64,000 nucleotides of DNA, taken from contig QZKU01000115.1 in the NCBI GenBank assembly GCA_003598085.1, forward strand, positions 1 through 64,000, in the 5' to 3' direction. Positions within the stretch are counted from its first letter, which is position 1, and every line of letters starts with the position of its first letter. A program made the position numbers and the translations under genes. Below are positions 1 to 7,938 of the stretch, piece after piece. The stretch comes from Candidatus Abyssobacteria bacterium SURF_5. GTDB taxonomy: Bacteria; Abyssobacteria; SURF-5. The notes below the pieces were generated by a model. It saw only the letters and a program-made list of their open reading frames with translations, searched no databases and was not told where the DNA came from.

Positions 1-50
1 CATCTCCAAAACCACAAAGGAAACCCAACAGAGCCAATAAGAAGGAGCAG

Positions 51-161
51 TCAGCAAAAATCCGCCCCCAAGGGCCGATTTAGATGCGTAAGCCCTATGC
101 GCGCGCGGCTCTTGTCGGCAAGCGCCTTGAAGACGGTGGTATACTCTTTTAGCTCTTCCAT
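51..161 (-). pseudogene. Truncated ArsR-family regulator, N-terminal fragment only
   Basis: The reading frame starts MEELKEYTTVFKALADKSRARI, the usual first helix of ArsR/SmtB repressors (KALADxxRxRI), then loses all similarity and stops after 36 residues. The winged-helix DNA-binding domain is absent and is not visible in the other frames out to the window edge. The gene keeps a consensus promoter and a dyad just upstream, so the truncation looks recent. It is divergent from the diheme peroxidase. It could instead be a short leader ORF, but the family match of the first 22 residues argues for a broken repressor. Confidence 0.6.
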
Positions 162-207
162 ATATATTACCCAATGGCAATATATCAAAAAAGCGTCGCT
201 TTGTCAA
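162..207 (-). promoter_or_regulatory. Promoter and operator dyad of the broken ArsR gene
   Basis: On the minus strand TTGACA (207-202) is followed after 17 bases by TATATT (184-179). An inverted repeat, ATATATT (162-168) against AATATAT (179-185), lies over the -10 and the start region, with an inner CC/GG match. This is the position expected for an autoregulated ArsR operator. Confidence 0.6.
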
Positions 208-257
208 CCAGTCTGCGCCGCCGGTTTCCAAAGATAAAAAGCGTTTCTACGGCTTCC

Positions 258-482
258 GGGTAGTACCTCTGCTGACACGGCGAACGCTCTCCATTTTGGC
301 AGTATGGAGTCGCCGGTGCGACAGGATTTTGCCGCTGTCACTAGCGCAGAAATCAAACTTCCGGCATGATTGTGTGTTCAGGACAACGGTTTCAGGTGAC
401 CAGCCCGCGGGACGCAAGTCCTGAAAGAGCATCCTTATCCGGAGGAGTCCGCGTTGCGCGGACGTGCTGTGGGTCATACCCC
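258..482 (+). promoter_or_regulatory. Structured leader region before the diheme peroxidase (candidate cis-regulatory RNA)
   Basis: Two folded blocks are visible. Block 1 (268-350) can form a branched structure: TCTGC/GCAGA closing (268-272 with 346-350), a CACGGCGA arm (276-283 with 310-318, one bulge) capped by CTCCAT/ATGGAG (289-294 with 304-309), and GACAG/CTGTC (320-324 with 335-339). Block 2 has an 8-bp stem TTCAGGAC/GTCCTGAA (377-384 with 418-425) enclosing GGGACGCAA, and a GTCCGCG/CGCGGAC hairpin further on. GGGACGCAA inside such a helix resembles the core of the cyclic-di-GMP-I (GEMM) riboswitch, which often precedes cytochrome genes; the rest of the match is imperfect. Confidence 0.35.
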
Positions 483-529
483 GTCTGTGTCCCATAAGTC
501 AGTTCTTGCAGAGAGGAAGGAGAAAGACG

Positions 530-1687
530 ATGTCAGGCAGAAGTCCATCAGGTCGCCGAATCACCCTTTTCGCTGTAGTGCCGGTCCTGGCAATCGCGAT
601 GGTGCTCATCAGCGCGTTCCAGGTCTGGGCTTCCGAGGACGATGACCTTGTTTTTCTTGGAAAATCTATCTTTTTCGACACAAACCTGTCGAAGCCGCCC
701 GGCCAAGCCTGCGCTTCATGTCACGATCCGGCGGCGGGATTCGCAGACCCCGACAGCGACCTGCCGGTATCACAAGGGGCTCTCCCATTTGCCGTCAAGA
801 GCCGAAACGCCCAAAGCGTGGGGTATGCCGCTTTCAGCCCGGCGCTGTATTACGACCCGACGCCGCGTCCCGGGATCATGGAAGGCATGTATGTAGGCGG
901 ACTATTCTGGGATGGGCGGGCGGACACGCTTGAGGAACAGGCTCAAATGCCGTTGCTCGACCCGCTCGAGATGCATAACCGGAACAAGCGTCAGGTTGTG
1001 ATGGCGGTGTTGCGTTCCGACTATGCGCCGCTCTTCATCGAGGTGTTCGGCTGGAAATCGCTACGGAGCATGGACGAGGCGTTTGAGTCAGTGGCCGAGG
1101 CAATCGCAGCGTATGAGCGCTCTGAGGAGGTAAGCCCGTTCACCTCGAAATTCGATTATTGGCAGGACGGAGAGACTGAACTCACCGAAGCCGAGTTGCG
1201 CGGGTATGACCTGTTCACGGGCAAGGCCAAATGCAAGAACTGCCACTCGCTCGACGGCGGTCCCGACGGCAGGCCGCTTTTCACAAATTTCGGCCACCAG
1301 AATCTCGGCACCCCAAAGAACCCGGATAATCCATTCTATCTCCTGCCGCCGCCGTTCAATCCCGAGGGCGACGACTATGTGGATTTGGGTCTGGGCGCTG
1401 TCTTAAACGACCCGATGGAAAACGGCAAGTTCAAAATCCCCTCGTTGCGCAATGTCGCGATGACTCCGCCGTACGAACACAATGGCGTGTTTGAGACGCT
1501 TCATGAAGTGGTCCAATTCAACAACACGCGCGACGTGGCCGACTGGCCGCCGCCGGAGGTCCCCGAGAACGTCCATCGGCACGACCCTCCGATGCCGGGC
1601 ACGTTCGGCAGGCTGGGCCTGACTGATGAGGAAGTGGATGATATTGTCGCTTTCCTCGAGACGCTGACCGACGGCTATCAACCATGA
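530..1687 (+). CDS. Diheme cytochrome c peroxidase / MauG-family protein, secreted
   Basis: A 385-residue periplasmic diheme enzyme. The start at 530 is preceded by GGAAGGAG; an upstream in-frame ATG (464) has no comparable ribosome site. Residues 8-34 form a signal peptide (hydrophobic run ending VWA). Heme sites are CASCH (Cys61, Cys64, His65) and CKNCH (Cys235, Cys238, His239), the two-domain layout of bacterial cytochrome c peroxidases. Members reduce H2O2 with electrons from small cytochromes or oxidise other substrates (MauG type). The C-terminal NVAMTPPYEHNG segment is typical of the family. It is a single gene with a structured leader, and I cannot tell peroxidase from MauG-like function. 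Confidence 0.9.
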   Translation: MSGRSPSGRRITLFAVVPVLAIAMVLISAFQVWASEDDDLVFLGKSIFFDTNLSKPPGQACASCHDPAAGFADPDSDLPVSQGALPFAVKSRNAQSVGYAAFSPALYYDPTPRPGIMEGMYVGGLFWDGRADTLEEQAQMPLLDPLEMHNRNKRQVVMAVLRSDYAPLFIEVFGWKSLRSMDEAFESVAEAIAAYERSEEVSPFTSKFDYWQDGETELTEAELRGYDLFTGKAKCKNCHSLDGGPDGRPLFTNFGHQNLGTPKNPDNPFYLLPPPFNPEGDDYVDLGLGAVLNDPMENGKFKIPSLRNVAMTPPYEHNGVFETLHEVVQFNNTRDVADWPPPEVPENVHRHDPPMPGTFGRLGLTDEEVDDIVAFLETLTDGYQP

Positions 1688-1689
1688 AA

Positions 1690-1841
1690 GTGAAAGGAAA
1701 TCAGGCTCGGCGGAAGCCCGGCCGGATTCAATCCATTCCGCACAGCGCGATGTAACCGATCGCAAGAGGGAACAAGGTGCCGAAATCGCCCATCGAGCCA
1801 GCCAGTTCTCGGAGGTTGAATTCAAAACTGCCGATTTTCAT
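1690..1841 (-). pseudogene. Remnant of a putative sulfate/molybdate (MolT-type) transporter
   Basis: A minus-strand frame from ATG 1841, with AGGAG upstream, reads MKIGSFEFNLRELAGSMGDF and then GTLFPLAIGYIAL, the opening of SulP-related molybdate/sulfate permeases. It stops at 1728, but a one-base shift restores NGLNPAGL, the next conserved stretch, before similarity ends near the peroxidase stop codon. The gene therefore carries a frameshift and has lost most of its length. It lies just after the ABC permease in the same direction, so it may once have been the last gene of that operon. Confidence 0.6.
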
Positions 1842-1856
1842 CCGTGCCTTCTCCTC

Positions 1857-2594
1857 CTACACGATCCACTTCCGGCGGATGTTTCGCAGGCTGACTGCGA
1901 AGAGAGCCGCGCAGAACGCCGCCAGCAACCCGAAGTCCAGCGGCAACGGCATTTGCCCGACCTGGCTGACCGACGCGTGCAGCACGTCGGCGCCGTAGGT
2001 GAGCGGCAGCGCGTACGACAAAGGTTTGAGAAACAGCGGCAGCTTTTCGATGGGGAAGAACAGCCCGCAGAGGAAGATCATGGGAAATCGGAAGAAGTTG
2101 GAGAACGTTTGGGCCTCGAACACCTCGCTGACCGCCACGGCGATGAAGAGGCCCAGAAAGGTCGAGGCAACAGCGATCAGGAAAACAGCCGGAATAAACG
2201 CGCTCCATGCCACCCGCGACAGATCGACCAGAAACGCCGCTAACACGACAGGCACGGAGGCGTTGGCGATGCCGAATGCAATTGCTCCACCCGTCTTGGC
2301 CAGCATCAGGAGTTCCAATGGAATGGGTGCGAGCAGCAGGCGCTCGAATGAGCGCTGCTTCTTCTCGAAGGTCACCGTCACCGCAAGCATGGAGGTTGTT
2401 CCGAACAGGATCGAGACGGCCACCACTCCCGGAAGCAGGCTCAGGATGCTTCCCACACCGGTTCCAGACCTGATGAAAAACATGGCCGTCCAAGCCAGAG
2501 GGAACACAATTCCCCAACTGACGTTGGGCGGTTTCAAATAATAGGTTCGCATGTCCTTGAGGACGATATTCCAGAAAGCGATCCACAGCTTCAT
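1857..2594 (-). CDS. ABC-2 type transporter permease
   Basis: A 245-residue integral membrane protein with about six hydrophobic segments, the ABC-2 permease layout (cytoplasmic N-terminus WNIVLKDMRTYYLKP, long central membrane block, RFPMIFLCGLFFP segment). With the ATPase encoded immediately upstream it would form a DrrAB/NodIJ-like exporter in the inner membrane. Its start overlaps the ATPase stop by 4 bases (ATGA), which implies translational coupling. The substrate is unknown; placement under an ArsR repressor suggests toxicant or lipid export in response to metal stress. Confidence 0.85.
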   Translation of the reverse strand: MKLWIAFWNIVLKDMRTYYLKPPNVSWGIVFPLAWTAMFFIRSGTGVGSILSLLPGVVAVSILFGTTSMLAVTVTFEKKQRSFERLLLAPIPLELLMLAKTGGAIAFGIANASVPVVLAAFLVDLSRVAWSAFIPAVFLIAVASTFLGLFIAVAVSEVFEAQTFSNFFRFPMIFLCGLFFPIEKLPLFLKPLSYALPLTYGADVLHASVSQVGQMPLPLDFGLLAAFCAALFAVSLRNIRRKWIV

Positions 2595-3574
2595 TGGCCG
2601 CCTCCCGCTTTTTCCTTCTCTTTGCGCATGGCATCGGCCTCGATGCCGGTTATCCGCACGAATACGTCCTCGAGCGAGGGCCGCATTCTCCGGGCCTCTC
2701 TGACCTCGACCCCCTGCTCTTCCAAAAGGCGGATTATCGGCCCGACGCGGACAGGCTCGTCTGCCTCTACACGAATCACGCCGGGCGCGAGGATGGAGAA
2801 GTCCAGATCGGCGAAGGAATCAGCGAGCTTGTCCAGTATGTTCGACAGTTGATCTGCGCAGGCAATCTGGACCACGTGCTTCTCCTGGATGGGCTGAACC
2901 AGATGCTCGACTGAATCGATCCGGACGATGCGGCCGGACACGATAAACGCGATGCGATCGCACAGCCGCTCCGCCTCTTCGATATAATGCGTAGTCAGAA
3001 ATATGGTGGTTCCGCCTTGATGCAGATCGGCGATGAGCTGACGCAACTGCCGCGCGCTGGCCACGTCGATGCCGGTGGTCGGTTCGTCCAGGAACAGGAT
3101 TTCGGGGGTGTGGATGATCCCGGCGGCGATGGTGAGCTTGCGCTTCATGCCCTTGGAATAACCGCCGAACTTGCGGTCCGCCGCCTCGCTCAACCCGAAA
3201 TCGCCGAGAAGAGCCTTTGCTCTGGTCTGCCGTTCGCTCTTGCCGATTCCGTAAAGAGACGCGCAGAAGCAGAGATTTTCGAAGCCGGTGAGCTCCGGGT
3301 AGAGGTTGCTTTCGTCCGGCACCACGCCGATGAGATGCTGGGCCGCCCGGGGATTCTTCACGCAGTCGATGCCGCCGATCCGGATAGTTCCCAAGTCGGG
3401 TCGGGCCAGGCCGGTGAGCATGTTGATCGTTGTGGTTTTGCCCGCGCCATTGGGGCCGAGAAACCCGAACAGCTCGCCACGCCGCACGTCGAAGCTGACG
3501 GAATCGACGGCAACGACATCGCCGAAGCGCTTGGCCAGATGAGAAGCCTCAATTATCTGAGTGTCCTTCGTCAT
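2591..3574 (-). CDS. ABC exporter ATPase (DrrA/CcmA-like)
   Basis: A 327-residue ABC ATPase. Walker A GPNGAGKTT is at residues 40-48, the YSKGMKRKL signature near 140, Walker B ILFLDEPTTGID near 157-168 and the switch His in TTHYIEEAE. The C-terminal 100 residues form the regulatory extension typical of DrrA/NodI-type exporters, including the EARRMRPSLEDVFVRITG segment. It pairs with the permease that overlaps it by 4 bases. The gap to the upstream ATPase gene is only 8 bases, so the two exporters are probably co-transcribed. Confidence 0.9.
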   Translation of the reverse strand: MTKDTQIIEASHLAKRFGDVVAVDSVSFDVRRGELFGFLGPNGAGKTTTINMLTGLARPDLGTIRIGGIDCVKNPRAAQHLIGVVPDESNLYPELTGFENLCFCASLYGIGKSERQTRAKALLGDFGLSEAADRKFGGYSKGMKRKLTIAAGIIHTPEILFLDEPTTGIDVASARQLRQLIADLHQGGTTIFLTTHYIEEAERLCDRIAFIVSGRIVRIDSVEHLVQPIQEKHVVQIACADQLSNILDKLADSFADLDFSILAPGVIRVEADEPVRVGPIIRLLEEQGVEVREARRMRPSLEDVFVRITGIEADAMRKEKEKAGGGQ

Positions 3575-3582
3575 CTATTTCC

Positions 3583-4311
3583 TTACGAACCTGAGGATTT
3601 CGAGTTTTCAAGGGCGCCGACTCGGTTTTGCCAATGGTCAATACGTCCGTCTTTCAAGTGATATACGTGGTCGAAACCCTCGATCATCCTCACATCATGA
3701 GTGACCACGATTACCGCTGACTTATTTTGTCCGGCGATCCGCTTCAATAATTCCATGACCCGTTTCCCTCTGGTTGTGTCAAGGGAGGCAGTCGGTTCAT
3801 CGGCAAGGATCAAGCGCGGGCTGTTGGCCAAGGCCCGCGCAATCGCCACGCGCTGTTGTTCGCCTCCGGAAAGGAAGGCTGGCAGGTAATCGGCCCTATC
3901 AGCGATTTCCATGTATTCGAGAAGCTCCGTAACCCGAGTTTGAGCCTGATTTCCCGTTACGCCAACCAGGTTCAAGGAGAAAAGCACATTTTGCCGCGCC
4001 GTAAGAAATGGGATCAGATTATGAGATTGAAAAACGAATCCGATTTTCTCGCGGCGCAGGCGGCGGACATCGACGCCTGTCCAGCCGTTCTTCTGAAAAA
4101 TTGTCTGTCCATCGAAGACGATCGTGCCTGCTGTGGGTTTAAGAATCAGACTAATGCACAGGAGCAATGTTGTCTTCCCGGAGCCGCTCGGTCCGAGTAA
4201 TGCCACAAGATTGCCCTCGGAGACGGCCAGATTTACATCCTCGAGAGCTTGGACCTCAAGATGGCCGGATCCGAATAATTTTGAGAGCGCTTCGGCCCTG
4301 AGAACTTCCAT
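3583..4311 (-). CDS. ABC transporter ATPase, MacB/LolD/DevA type
   Basis: A 242-residue ATPase with Walker [10 protein letters not shown] (about residues 39-47), signature LSGGEQQR, Walker [13 protein letters not shown] and switch His in VVTHD. The [10 protein letters not shown] wording and short length are characteristic of the MacB/LolD/DevA branch, which powers mechanotransmission-type FtsX-like permeases. Such a permease is encoded 2 bases upstream, followed by a membrane fusion protein. These three genes form a DevBCA-like tripartite exporter. Confidence 0.9.
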   Translation of the reverse strand: MEVLRAEALSKLFGSGHLEVQALEDVNLAVSEGNLVALLGPSGSGKTTLLLCISLILKPTAGTIVFDGQTIFQKNGWTGVDVRRLRREKIGFVFQSHNLIPFLTARQNVLFSLNLVGVTGNQAQTRVTELLEYMEIADRADYLPAFLSGGEQQRVAIARALANSPRLILADEPTASLDTTRGKRVMELLKRIAGQNKSAVIVVTHDVRMIEGFDHVYHLKDGRIDHWQNRVGALENSKSSGS

Positions 4312-4313
4312 TC

Positions 4314-5510
4314 CTATCCTCCCAAAGCCCTAGCGGGTTCCGTCCTTATCGCCCGCCACAGGCCCAAAATGCTCGCGAAAATGCCGCCGATCAAAGCAAT
4401 GGCGAATGTAATGACATCATCGGAAGGAACCCTCAATATTGTTCTGGGGAACAGCGTGTACGTGTTCTGAATAACAATCAGGCCAAACAGAAAGGAGCTT
4501 GCTGTCAGGAGAAGCGATTGTTCCATCACGAGGCGAGCTATCACGAAGTTAGGGGCGCCAATGAGCTTCATGACGGCTATGCTTTGAATTTTCTCCGTGG
4601 TGAAGGTGTAGACCACCAGAGAAATGATGACCACGGATACGATCATGAGAAGCGTTCTGAAGAGGAAAAGCTGTTTCTTCATGGTTCCCAGTCGTCCCTT
4701 CATCATTAATTGACTCTCTTCTTGTGTGCTGAAGGCCGATAAATAGAGCCATTTCTTGATATACTGCGCTACCTGGTCACGGTCTGCGCCAGGCTGCAGG
4801 CGGACAAGAATTGCATTGATAATGTGGGTATCCGCTTGAAGCAGAGGAACCAGTTTTTGTGATTGGGCGGGTGATAAATACGTCTGCTTCGATAGAGTTT
4901 GAAGAAGCCGCTCGCGCTGGGCGCGCACCTCCTCATTGTCTTTTTGGTAGAGCACTTCCTGGGCGTCAGGCAGCGAAAGGTAAACGAGGGGTTCTCCATC
5001 GGGAGAGATTGCTTCTTTGGCCAAACCGACCACTATATAGGTGTGCAGGCCCAGGCGTATTTTGTCTCCAAGGCTCACTCCCAATTTTGGATGGGCTACC
5101 ATTTCATAATGAGCTTGTTGGATGCTTCTGCCGGCGTATATCTTTTTCGGTCCGCCTAGTCCGCCAAAAACGTCATAACCGACAATGCTGAAGCGCCGGC
5201 TCCTGCCGTTTATTACTCGCTCCACAACGTAAAAGATGAGAGGACTGGCTTTTTCGACTCCCGGTGTCGCCCCGACCCTGTAGTGATAATATTGGGGCAG
5301 AGTGGACTGCTCGTTGAATGGTCCTCCTCGATATCTCTCCACGACCCAAAGATCGGGATTCGTCACTCGAATGAAAGCGAGTCCCTCAAAAATAACTCCG
5401 CGATAGATGCCGTTCATGGCGAGGACAATGGTAAAGAGCAAGCCAACGCCTAGAACCGTGGCAACAAAGCGGCCCTTATGAATCTTCAGGTCGTATACCG
5501 CTAAATCCAT
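4314..5510 (-). CDS. FtsX/DevC-like ABC permease
   Basis: A 398-residue permease with one N-terminal membrane helix (about residues 17-37), a large periplasmic domain and three C-terminal helices, ending with a segment like those of FtsX-domain permeases (WRAIRTEPARALGG). This is the MacB/DevC architecture in which the ATPase is a separate protein. It lies 3 bases after the membrane fusion protein gene and 2 before the ATPase gene. It would sit in the inner membrane and drive export of an unidentified substrate across the periplasm. Confidence 0.85.
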   Translation of the reverse strand: MDLAVYDLKIHKGRFVATVLGVGLLFTIVLAMNGIYRGVIFEGLAFIRVTNPDLWVVERYRGGPFNEQSTLPQYYHYRVGATPGVEKASPLIFYVVERVINGRSRRFSIVGYDVFGGLGGPKKIYAGRSIQQAHYEMVAHPKLGVSLGDKIRLGLHTYIVVGLAKEAISPDGEPLVYLSLPDAQEVLYQKDNEEVRAQRERLLQTLSKQTYLSPAQSQKLVPLLQADTHIINAILVRLQPGADRDQVAQYIKKWLYLSAFSTQEESQLMMKGRLGTMKKQLFLFRTLLMIVSVVIISLVVYTFTTEKIQSIAVMKLIGAPNFVIARLVMEQSLLLTASSFLFGLIVIQNTYTLFPRTILRVPSDDVITFAIALIGGIFASILGLWRAIRTEPARALGG

Positions 5511-5513
5511 GAA

Positions 5514-6662
5514 TCAGCTCGCGCTCGCCTCAAGTTCCGGTTTCACATAATTGCCAGGCTTGATTCCCGCCGGGTTGATTATCACCATGTCACCCTCTTT
5601 GAGTCCGTCTATTATCGCTACTTTCCCCCCGTTTTCAAACCCTGTCGAAACAGGACGGAAGCTTACGAGCGCATCGGAGACCAAGAAGACCCCTTTCGAG
5701 CCTTTCTGCTGGGTTATGGCGGACAGCGGAGCCACAGGGGCTGTCTGAGTTCCAGTTTGAATTTCAACTTCCGTTTCTTCTCCGATCACCAGAGGTTCCG
5801 GCAAGGAGTCAAACTTCACATCCACTTCCAGTTCGCGAGTCACGATATCCGCCTCCTTATTTATGCGGACGACCTCTCCCTGAAAGACCCGTCCCGACCT
5901 GAGTCTGATGGAAGCTTTCTGTCCCTCACGCAATTCGGCCAACTTCGTTTCGTCTATCCACGTGGCTGACCAGACCTGATAATCCACCATTTGGAAAATG
6001 GGCAGTCCGGGAGAGATGGTGTCTCCGACTTCCGTCGTTCGCGAAGTAACGAGTCCGTCCATAGGAGCAAAAATGCGGGTATACGCGAATTCCGCCTCCG
6101 CCGCACGTTCCCTGAAGTCGGCCTCCTGAAACTCCGCTTCCGCAGCGGCTATAGCATGCTCGGAAACAGTGACATTGCTCTCGGCGACTTTGAGCGCGGC
6201 CTCAGTAGTGTCAAAGACCGCTTGCGAAATGATGCCGTTTTTCAGCAACTCCGAATATCGCCGATAATTGCTTTGGGTCAATTCCAGATTCGCCTGGCTT
6301 TTTAGCAGGTCGGCCCGGGCCCCCGATAGAGTCTGTTCGGCTCGATTTTTCGCAGCGCGAGCGCCGGCCATTTGCGCTCTTAATTGATCAGAGTCCAATT
6401 CGGCCAGAAGTTGCCCTTTCTTTACTCGTTCCCCCTGGTCCGCATAGAGTTTCACTAAAATACCCGTTATTTTGGCGCCCACCGCGACCGGCACCCGCGA
6501 CTGTACCGTTCCCGGCCCCTGCACCAAGCGCTGAATCTCCGCTTTCCTGACTAAGGTAACAGCGATCGAATGACGATACCAGAATAATCGATAGGCCAAA
6601 AGCATGATAACGAGGACGAAAATCAGAAGCGTAGCGATTTTCTTCCCATTTAATGGTTTCAT
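5514..6662 (-). CDS. HlyD/DevB-like membrane fusion protein
   Basis: A periplasmic adaptor of about 382 residues. The start at 6662 (MKPLNGKK) is preferred to the in-frame ATG at 6755, which would run 44 bases into the ArsR gene. It has a membrane anchor at about residues 8-27, a biotinyl-lipoyl-like barrel (VAVGAKITGILVKLYADQGE), a long alpha-helical hairpin rich in Ala, Glu and Gln, then a beta-barrel (YTRIFAPMDGLVTSRTTEVGD). It links the FtsX-like permease to an outer-membrane channel; no TolC gene is seen in the window. It is the second gene of the ArsR-led operon. Confidence 0.88.
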   Translation of the reverse strand: MKPLNGKKIATLLIFVLVIMLLAYRLFWYRHSIAVTLVRKAEIQRLVQGPGTVQSRVPVAVGAKITGILVKLYADQGERVKKGQLLAELDSDQLRAQMAGARAAKNRAEQTLSGARADLLKSQANLELTQSNYRRYSELLKNGIISQAVFDTTEAALKVAESNVTVSEHAIAAAEAEFQEADFRERAAEAEFAYTRIFAPMDGLVTSRTTEVGDTISPGLPIFQMVDYQVWSATWIDETKLAELREGQKASIRLRSGRVFQGEVVRINKEADIVTRELEVDVKFDSLPEPLVIGEETEVEIQTGTQTAPVAPLSAITQQKGSKGVFLVSDALVSFRPVSTGFENGGKVAIIDGLKEGDMVIINPAGIKPGNYVKPELEASAS

Positions 6663-6711
6663 TTCCGTGAATCCTTGATGTTGCTTGATTGAAAAATGAG
6701 ATGATTTGATT

Positions 6712-7164
6712 TCAGTCTTTCCGCTTTGGGCGGACGGTATTCTTTGCTTCCCCATGGCATTTCCTGTCCTGTTTCAGCGAATGATTGCCGTCATTTTGCA
6801 GTTCTTCGGGTCCGTGACAATTCTTGTTGCCCTGGCACAGGCACGGCGGCTTCTTCTTGCCGGCTGGCCGCTTGTGCGCGAGCGCCGCGCCGGCTTGGGA
6901 AATCCATTCAATCGCCTCTTTCCATTGGCCGAAAGCTTCTTCGTTCAAACGATAGTGTAGAAAATAGCTATGACGCTCCGGCGTCACCAGACCCATTTCT
7001 CGAAGGGCGCGAAGGTGCTGCGATACAGCTCCCTGGCTGACACCCAGTCGCTCGGAAAGCGCTCCAACGCACAGCGTATGCCGCTTCAACAAGTACACCA
7101 TGCGAACACGCGTCTCAGAAGAAAGGGCTTTGAAAAAGCGGGATAATTCTTTGATGTCGTCCAT
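6712..7164 (-). CDS. ArsR/SmtB-family metal-responsive repressor with Cys-rich tail
   Basis: A 150-residue winged-helix repressor (HTH near residues 33-60, LGVSQGAVSQHLRALREMG). Cys32 lies at the start of the recognition region. The C-terminal tail holds Cys108, Cys110 and Cys116 in a Lys/Asn-rich, probably disordered extension, a plausible thiophilic metal site. It is the first gene of the exporter operon and divergent from another ArsR gene. Its promoter and a TTAG-6-CTAA dyad are visible, consistent with autorepression lifted by a metal or metalloid. The ligand cannot be assigned. Confidence 0.88.
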   Translation of the reverse strand: MDDIKELSRFFKALSSETRVRMVYLLKRHTLCVGALSERLGVSQGAVSQHLRALREMGLVTPERHSYFLHYRLNEEAFGQWKEAIEWISQAGAALAHKRPAGKKKPPCLCQGNKNCHGPEELQNDGNHSLKQDRKCHGEAKNTVRPKRKD

Positions 7165-7185
7165 AAATGAGGCCGCCGAACTGTT

Positions 7186-7229
7186 TTAGTACATGCTAAT
7201 ATGATATAGGGTGTATTGGCGTTTGTCAA
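7186..7229 (-). promoter_or_regulatory. Promoter and operator for the exporter operon
   Basis: Minus strand: TTGACA (7229-7224), a 17-base spacer, TATCAT (7206-7201). Just downstream lies TTAG (7186-7189), six bases, CTAA (7196-7199), an inverted repeat located where an ArsR dimer would block transcription start. Confidence 0.65.
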
Positions 7230-7257
7230 ACGGGGATTGTAACGCCGGAAAAATTGC

Positions 7258-7302
7258 TTGAAAAAACATGAATCGTGGCGTATTATTTAAGCAAATACTT
7301 AA
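7258..7302 (+). promoter_or_regulatory. Promoter and operator for the second ArsR gene
   Basis: Plus strand: TTGAAA (7258-7263), a 17-base spacer, TATTAT (7281-7286). Immediately after is TTAAG (7287-7291), six bases, CTTAA (7298-7302), a perfect inverted repeat with the same half-site spacing as the divergent operator. Confidence 0.7.
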
Positions 7303-7316
7303 TTGAGGGCCATCAT

Positions 7317-7733
7317 ATGGAAAGTAGAGAAGCTGAACTGTTCAAAGCGCTTGGGGTTGAATCGCGCATCAAGATCATAAATGCCCTGAGAGAAAGGGGG
7401 CCCCTGGGCGTGAACCAACTGGCAAAAGAGCTGGGTATTACTCCCGCCGCTGTTTCTCAACACTTGAAGGTGCTCAAGCTGACAGGACTGGTGCGGAGCG
7501 AGCGAAAAGGATATTCAATTCCGTATGATATTGACCACGATGCTCTCGAACATTGCCAGGAAGTCCTTTCAAAGGTGTGCGCCTGTGGATGCCGGGGAAA
7601 GGCGCGTGCTCGCAAGGGGCCGCGGAAGGCGGCTCATGATAGCTTAACGCTTCTCAGGAAGTATGAACAAGAACTCCGGAGGGAACTCGAAGCCGTCCTT
7701 TCCCGAATTCACGAGATCGAGCGGAAGGCGTAA
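7317..7733 (+). CDS. ArsR-family transcriptional regulator with CACGC tail
   Basis: A 138-residue winged-helix regulator. The start at 7317 has GAGGG upstream, while the longer frame from 7275 would begin inside the promoter. The DNA-binding segment LGITPAAVSQHLKVLK is at about residues 39-54. Cys80 and a Cys88-x-Cys90-x-Cys92 cluster followed by a basic stretch form a likely metal or metalloid sensor site, unlike the classical site in helix 3. It is divergent from the exporter operon and followed by a separate small gene that also encodes a CGCGC motif. Confidence 0.88.
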   Translation: MESREAELFKALGVESRIKIINALRERGPLGVNQLAKELGITPAAVSQHLKVLKLTGLVRSERKGYSIPYDIDHDALEHCQEVLSKVCACGCRGKARARKGPRKAAHDSLTLLRKYEQELRRELEAVLSRIHEIERKA

Positions 7734-7740
7734 TTTTTTT

Positions 7741-7769
7741 TTCAAATTTATTTAAATTATTGCTTTAAT
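7741..7769 (+). promoter_or_regulatory. Possible promoter for the Cys-rich peptide
   Basis: TTCAAA (7741-7746), 17 bases, TTTAAT (7764-7769), followed by ATACTTAAT, the same string found in the operator of the upstream ArsR gene. This suggests, without proving, shared control. Confidence 0.35.
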
Positions 7770-7842
7770 ACTTAATGACAGAGACTTGAACGGGATGGGG
7801 GCTTCAGCGACTCTGATATCTGACGAAAAGGAGGTGATACAA

Positions 7843-7938
7843 ATGTCTTCGAAGAAGAGCAAGGGTTGTGGATGTGGTTGCCAGTCTTCGACGAAAGAGG
7901 GCGCCAAGAACCCAAAGTCTAAGTCAAAAAGGAAGTAA
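7843..7938 (+). CDS. Small Cys-rich peptide (31 aa), putative metal-binding
   Basis: A tiny gene with a very strong ribosome site, AAAAGGAGGTGAT, 6 bases before ATG. It encodes 31 residues, 10 of them Lys, with a central CGCGC cluster (Cys9, Cys11, Cys13) and no hydrophobic segment, so the product should be a soluble cytoplasmic peptide. The cluster mirrors the CACGC of the ArsR protein encoded just upstream. A metallothionein-like or metalloid-buffering role is inference; I do not recognise a named family. Confidence 0.6.
   Translation: MSSKKSKGCGCGCQSSTKEGAKNPKSKSKRK

Noticed and set aside
5514-6755. Longer start (6755) for the membrane fusion protein
   Set aside because: It would overlap the ArsR gene by 44 bases, and the extra 31 residues are hydrophilic and precede a normal N-terminal anchor.
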